From the NCBI GenBank assembly GCA_903828035.1, contig CAIKKV010000484.1:1-6586 (forward strand): a DNA stretch of 6,586 nt. Reading direction: 5' to 3'. This DNA is from an uncultured bacterium. GTDB lineage: Bacteria; Verrucomicrobiota; Kiritimatiellia; CAIKKV01. The first letter of the stretch is position 1. Every line of letters begins with the position of its first letter. Both the position numbers and the translations under genes were made by a program. This document shows positions 5,330 to 6,586 of the stretch, piece by piece. Under the pieces are notes generated by a model. That model was not told the DNA's origin. It saw only the letters and a list, made by a program, of their open reading frames with translations, and did not search any database.

Positions 5330-6558
5330 TGTAGTGGTATCCCCATGAATTCCAGAACAAGAGTCACCACAAATACGGACAGTAGAATCATGCACGAAAG
5401 GATCAGAATTGCCCTTCGCGTGAACAAGGTCCGGTACATCAGCAACAATTTCAGATCGAACATGGGCCCCGTCAGCAGAAATGCCATGTGCGCCGGCAGG
5501 GGAAGAAGTCCCCGGAATGAGGCCGCGATGAAAGCATCCGCCTCTGAGCAGAGGTTGAGCAGGATCGCCAGCACCATCATTGAGACGGCAGGCAGAATGG
5601 GAAAGGCGGCGAAACTTAGGAAGAGTTGACGCTCGACAAGGGTTTGCGACAAGGCCGCGATAGCCGCCCCGATAACAAGATAGTGCGCAACGGCAAGGAA
5701 ATCATCCGTGGCATGCCGCAACGCCGCAAGGAGACGACCAGACAACACGGAAGAAGTCGTACGAGCCTCGTGACTGCAACATGTGTGTGCATCGGACTGG
5801 TGATCATGCTCCTCATGGGCATGGAGCTCGTCTTCGTCGTTGTGGTGGTCTTCTGCTGACGTGCCATCATGATCGTGACCGCAAGTGCAACCGCCCTTCT
5901 GGGCATCACCCGATTCCAGTAGCGCCGGACGATACCTGAACAGACGATCCATAGTGAGGCCCACCGTAACGGCGATGGCATAACCTGCCAGTAGACGTAT
6001 GCACACCACGGTCCAATTGAACCGATAGGCGAGAAGCGTTGAAGCGCCGACAATGGGATTTACGATAGGTCCGCCAAGAAGATATGCCACAGCGGCGGAG
6101 AGCGGCAGCCCCTTGCGGGTTAGGCGCCGAACCACGGGTACAACGGCACACTCGCATACAGGAAACACAAGTCCCAGAGCCGCCGCCAGACAAGTCACAG
6201 CCCAAGGCCGACGGGGCAGGCGCGCCGTGAGTCTGTCGCGACTGATGAAGACTTCGATCAGTCCACCGACGCACGAACCGATCAGCATGAACGGCAAGGC
6301 TTCCAGAACGATGCTCACAAATGCCAGCGAGAACGCTCGGACACCGGGATGATCGCCAAACAGCGGTGGAATAGTCAGAGCGAAGAAAGCCAGCATGAAG
6401 AGCAATGCTTTGCCCACAGGCGGAGCGGGCGTCTCTGGAAGAATGGGGTCGTCGCCCCACGAATTATGGCGGACAATCGGAGTGTGATCCGTTGTTCCCT
6501 TTGACGTCTCGGGGATGATTCCGGGCGACGGATTTGTATGGCTATGCGGTTGTATCAT
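5326..6558 (-). CDS. COG0701/UPF0718-family permease with a His/Cys-rich loop
   Basis: The 410-residue polytopic membrane protein belongs to the YcgR/YraQ/ArsP-like permeases. It has two related membrane halves. The first (about 50-205) carries the hallmark VFPVCECAVVP (131-141, Cys135-Glu-Cys137) and LLGGPIVNPIV (160-170). The second (about 275-405) carries LLNLCSEADAFIAASF (333-348) and LLTGPMFDLK. Between them a hydrophilic loop at 224-263 contains 10 His and 4 Cys plus many Asp/Glu, a likely metal-binding segment. A hydrophilic N-terminal extension (1-48) is proline-rich. Family members export or move varied substrates (organoarsenicals for ArsP; unknown for most). Here a transition metal is inferred from the loop. 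The ATG at 6558 has no Shine-Dalgarno sequence, only eight C before it, so translation may be coupled to an upstream gene outside the window. Confidence 0.86.
   Translation of the reverse strand: MIQPHSHTNPSPGIIPETSKGTTDHTPIVRHNSWGDDPILPETPAPPVGKALLFMLAFFALTIPPLFGDHPGVRAFSLAFVSIVLEALPFMLIGSCVGGLIEVFISRDRLTARLPRRPWAVTCLAAALGLVFPVCECAVVPVVRRLTRKGLPLSAAVAYLLGGPIVNPIVGASTLLAYRFNWTVVCIRLLAGYAIAVTVGLTMDRLFRYRPALLESGDAQKGGCTCGHDHDGTSAEDHHNDEDELHAHEEHDHQSDAHTCCSHEARTTSSVLSGRLLAALRHATDDFLAVAHYLVIGAAIAALSQTLVERQLFLSFAAFPILPAVSMMVLAILLNLCSEADAFIAASFRGLLPLPAHMAFLLTGPMFDLKLLLMYRTLFTRRAILILSCMILLSVFVVTLVLEFMGIPLQ
5770..5889 (-). other. His/Cys-rich metal-binding loop within the permease
   Basis: This segment encodes residues 224-263 of the permease. 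It opens with CTCGHDHD, runs through DHH, HAH and HDH clusters and closes with HTCCSH. The count is 10 His and 4 Cys in 40 residues. Such loops are common between the halves of metal cation transporters, where they bind or sense the cargo. The loop is not part of the conserved permease core. Confidence 0.7.
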
Positions 6559-6586
6559 GGGGGGGGCATTGTCATTTCGGCTTCCA

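Noticed and set aside
5329..5395. Upstream ATG (5395) for the TIGR03943 gene
   Set aside because: It would overlap the permease by 70 nt and add a hydrophilic extension. The ATGA junction at 5329 gives the normal N-terminus.

Overview
The window holds a nickel-import locus on the + strand that converges on a two-gene permease locus on the - strand. The organism looks Gram-negative: one gene encodes a secreted beta-barrel that needs an outer membrane, and the base composition is GC-rich. The pairing of NikR with an energy-coupling-factor (ECF) nickel transporter recalls Desulfobacterota (Deltaproteobacteria) and some other environmental Gram-negatives, but nothing here fixes the phylum.

Left part (1-303): a degenerate dispersed repeat (about 1-190), then the nikR upstream region with a NikR-type operator (256-282). 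nikR follows (304-720). An intrinsic terminator spans its stop codon (693-738). A second NikR-type operator (748-774) then precedes a four-gene operon: an outer-membrane beta-barrel (823-1602), NikMN, a fused substrate-binding membrane protein plus small accessory subunit (1615-2682), the transmembrane coupling protein NikQ (2701-3504) and the ATPase NikO (3501-4244). Gaps are 12 nt, 18 nt and a 4-nt overlap, so the four genes are probably co-transcribed. The likely circuit is that Ni-loaded NikR binds both operators, limiting its own synthesis and shutting off nickel uptake when nickel is plentiful. The barrel may bring nickel across the outer membrane, and NikMNQO would pump it across the inner membrane.

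Middle (4245-4594): no gene. It holds a second, same-orientation copy of the repeat (4322-4514, about 80% identical by hand alignment) and a cluster of three short palindromes (4530-4592). The two repeat copies therefore bracket the nickel locus.

Right part (4595-6558, - strand): a permease of the COG0701/UPF0718 family with a His/Cys-rich cytoplasmic-type loop, overlapping by 4 nt (ATGA) a TIGR03943-family partner protein. The pair forms a second membrane system whose substrate is not known from sequence. The metal-binding loop and the nickel neighbourhood make a transition metal plausible. The permease start lies against an 8-nt poly-C tract at the window edge.

No rRNA, tRNA, CRISPR array, transposase or cobalamin riboswitch was seen. 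Most of the content belongs to known families. The less ordinary elements are the paired operators, the barrel inside the nickel regulon, the flanking repeats and the His/Cys-rich permease.
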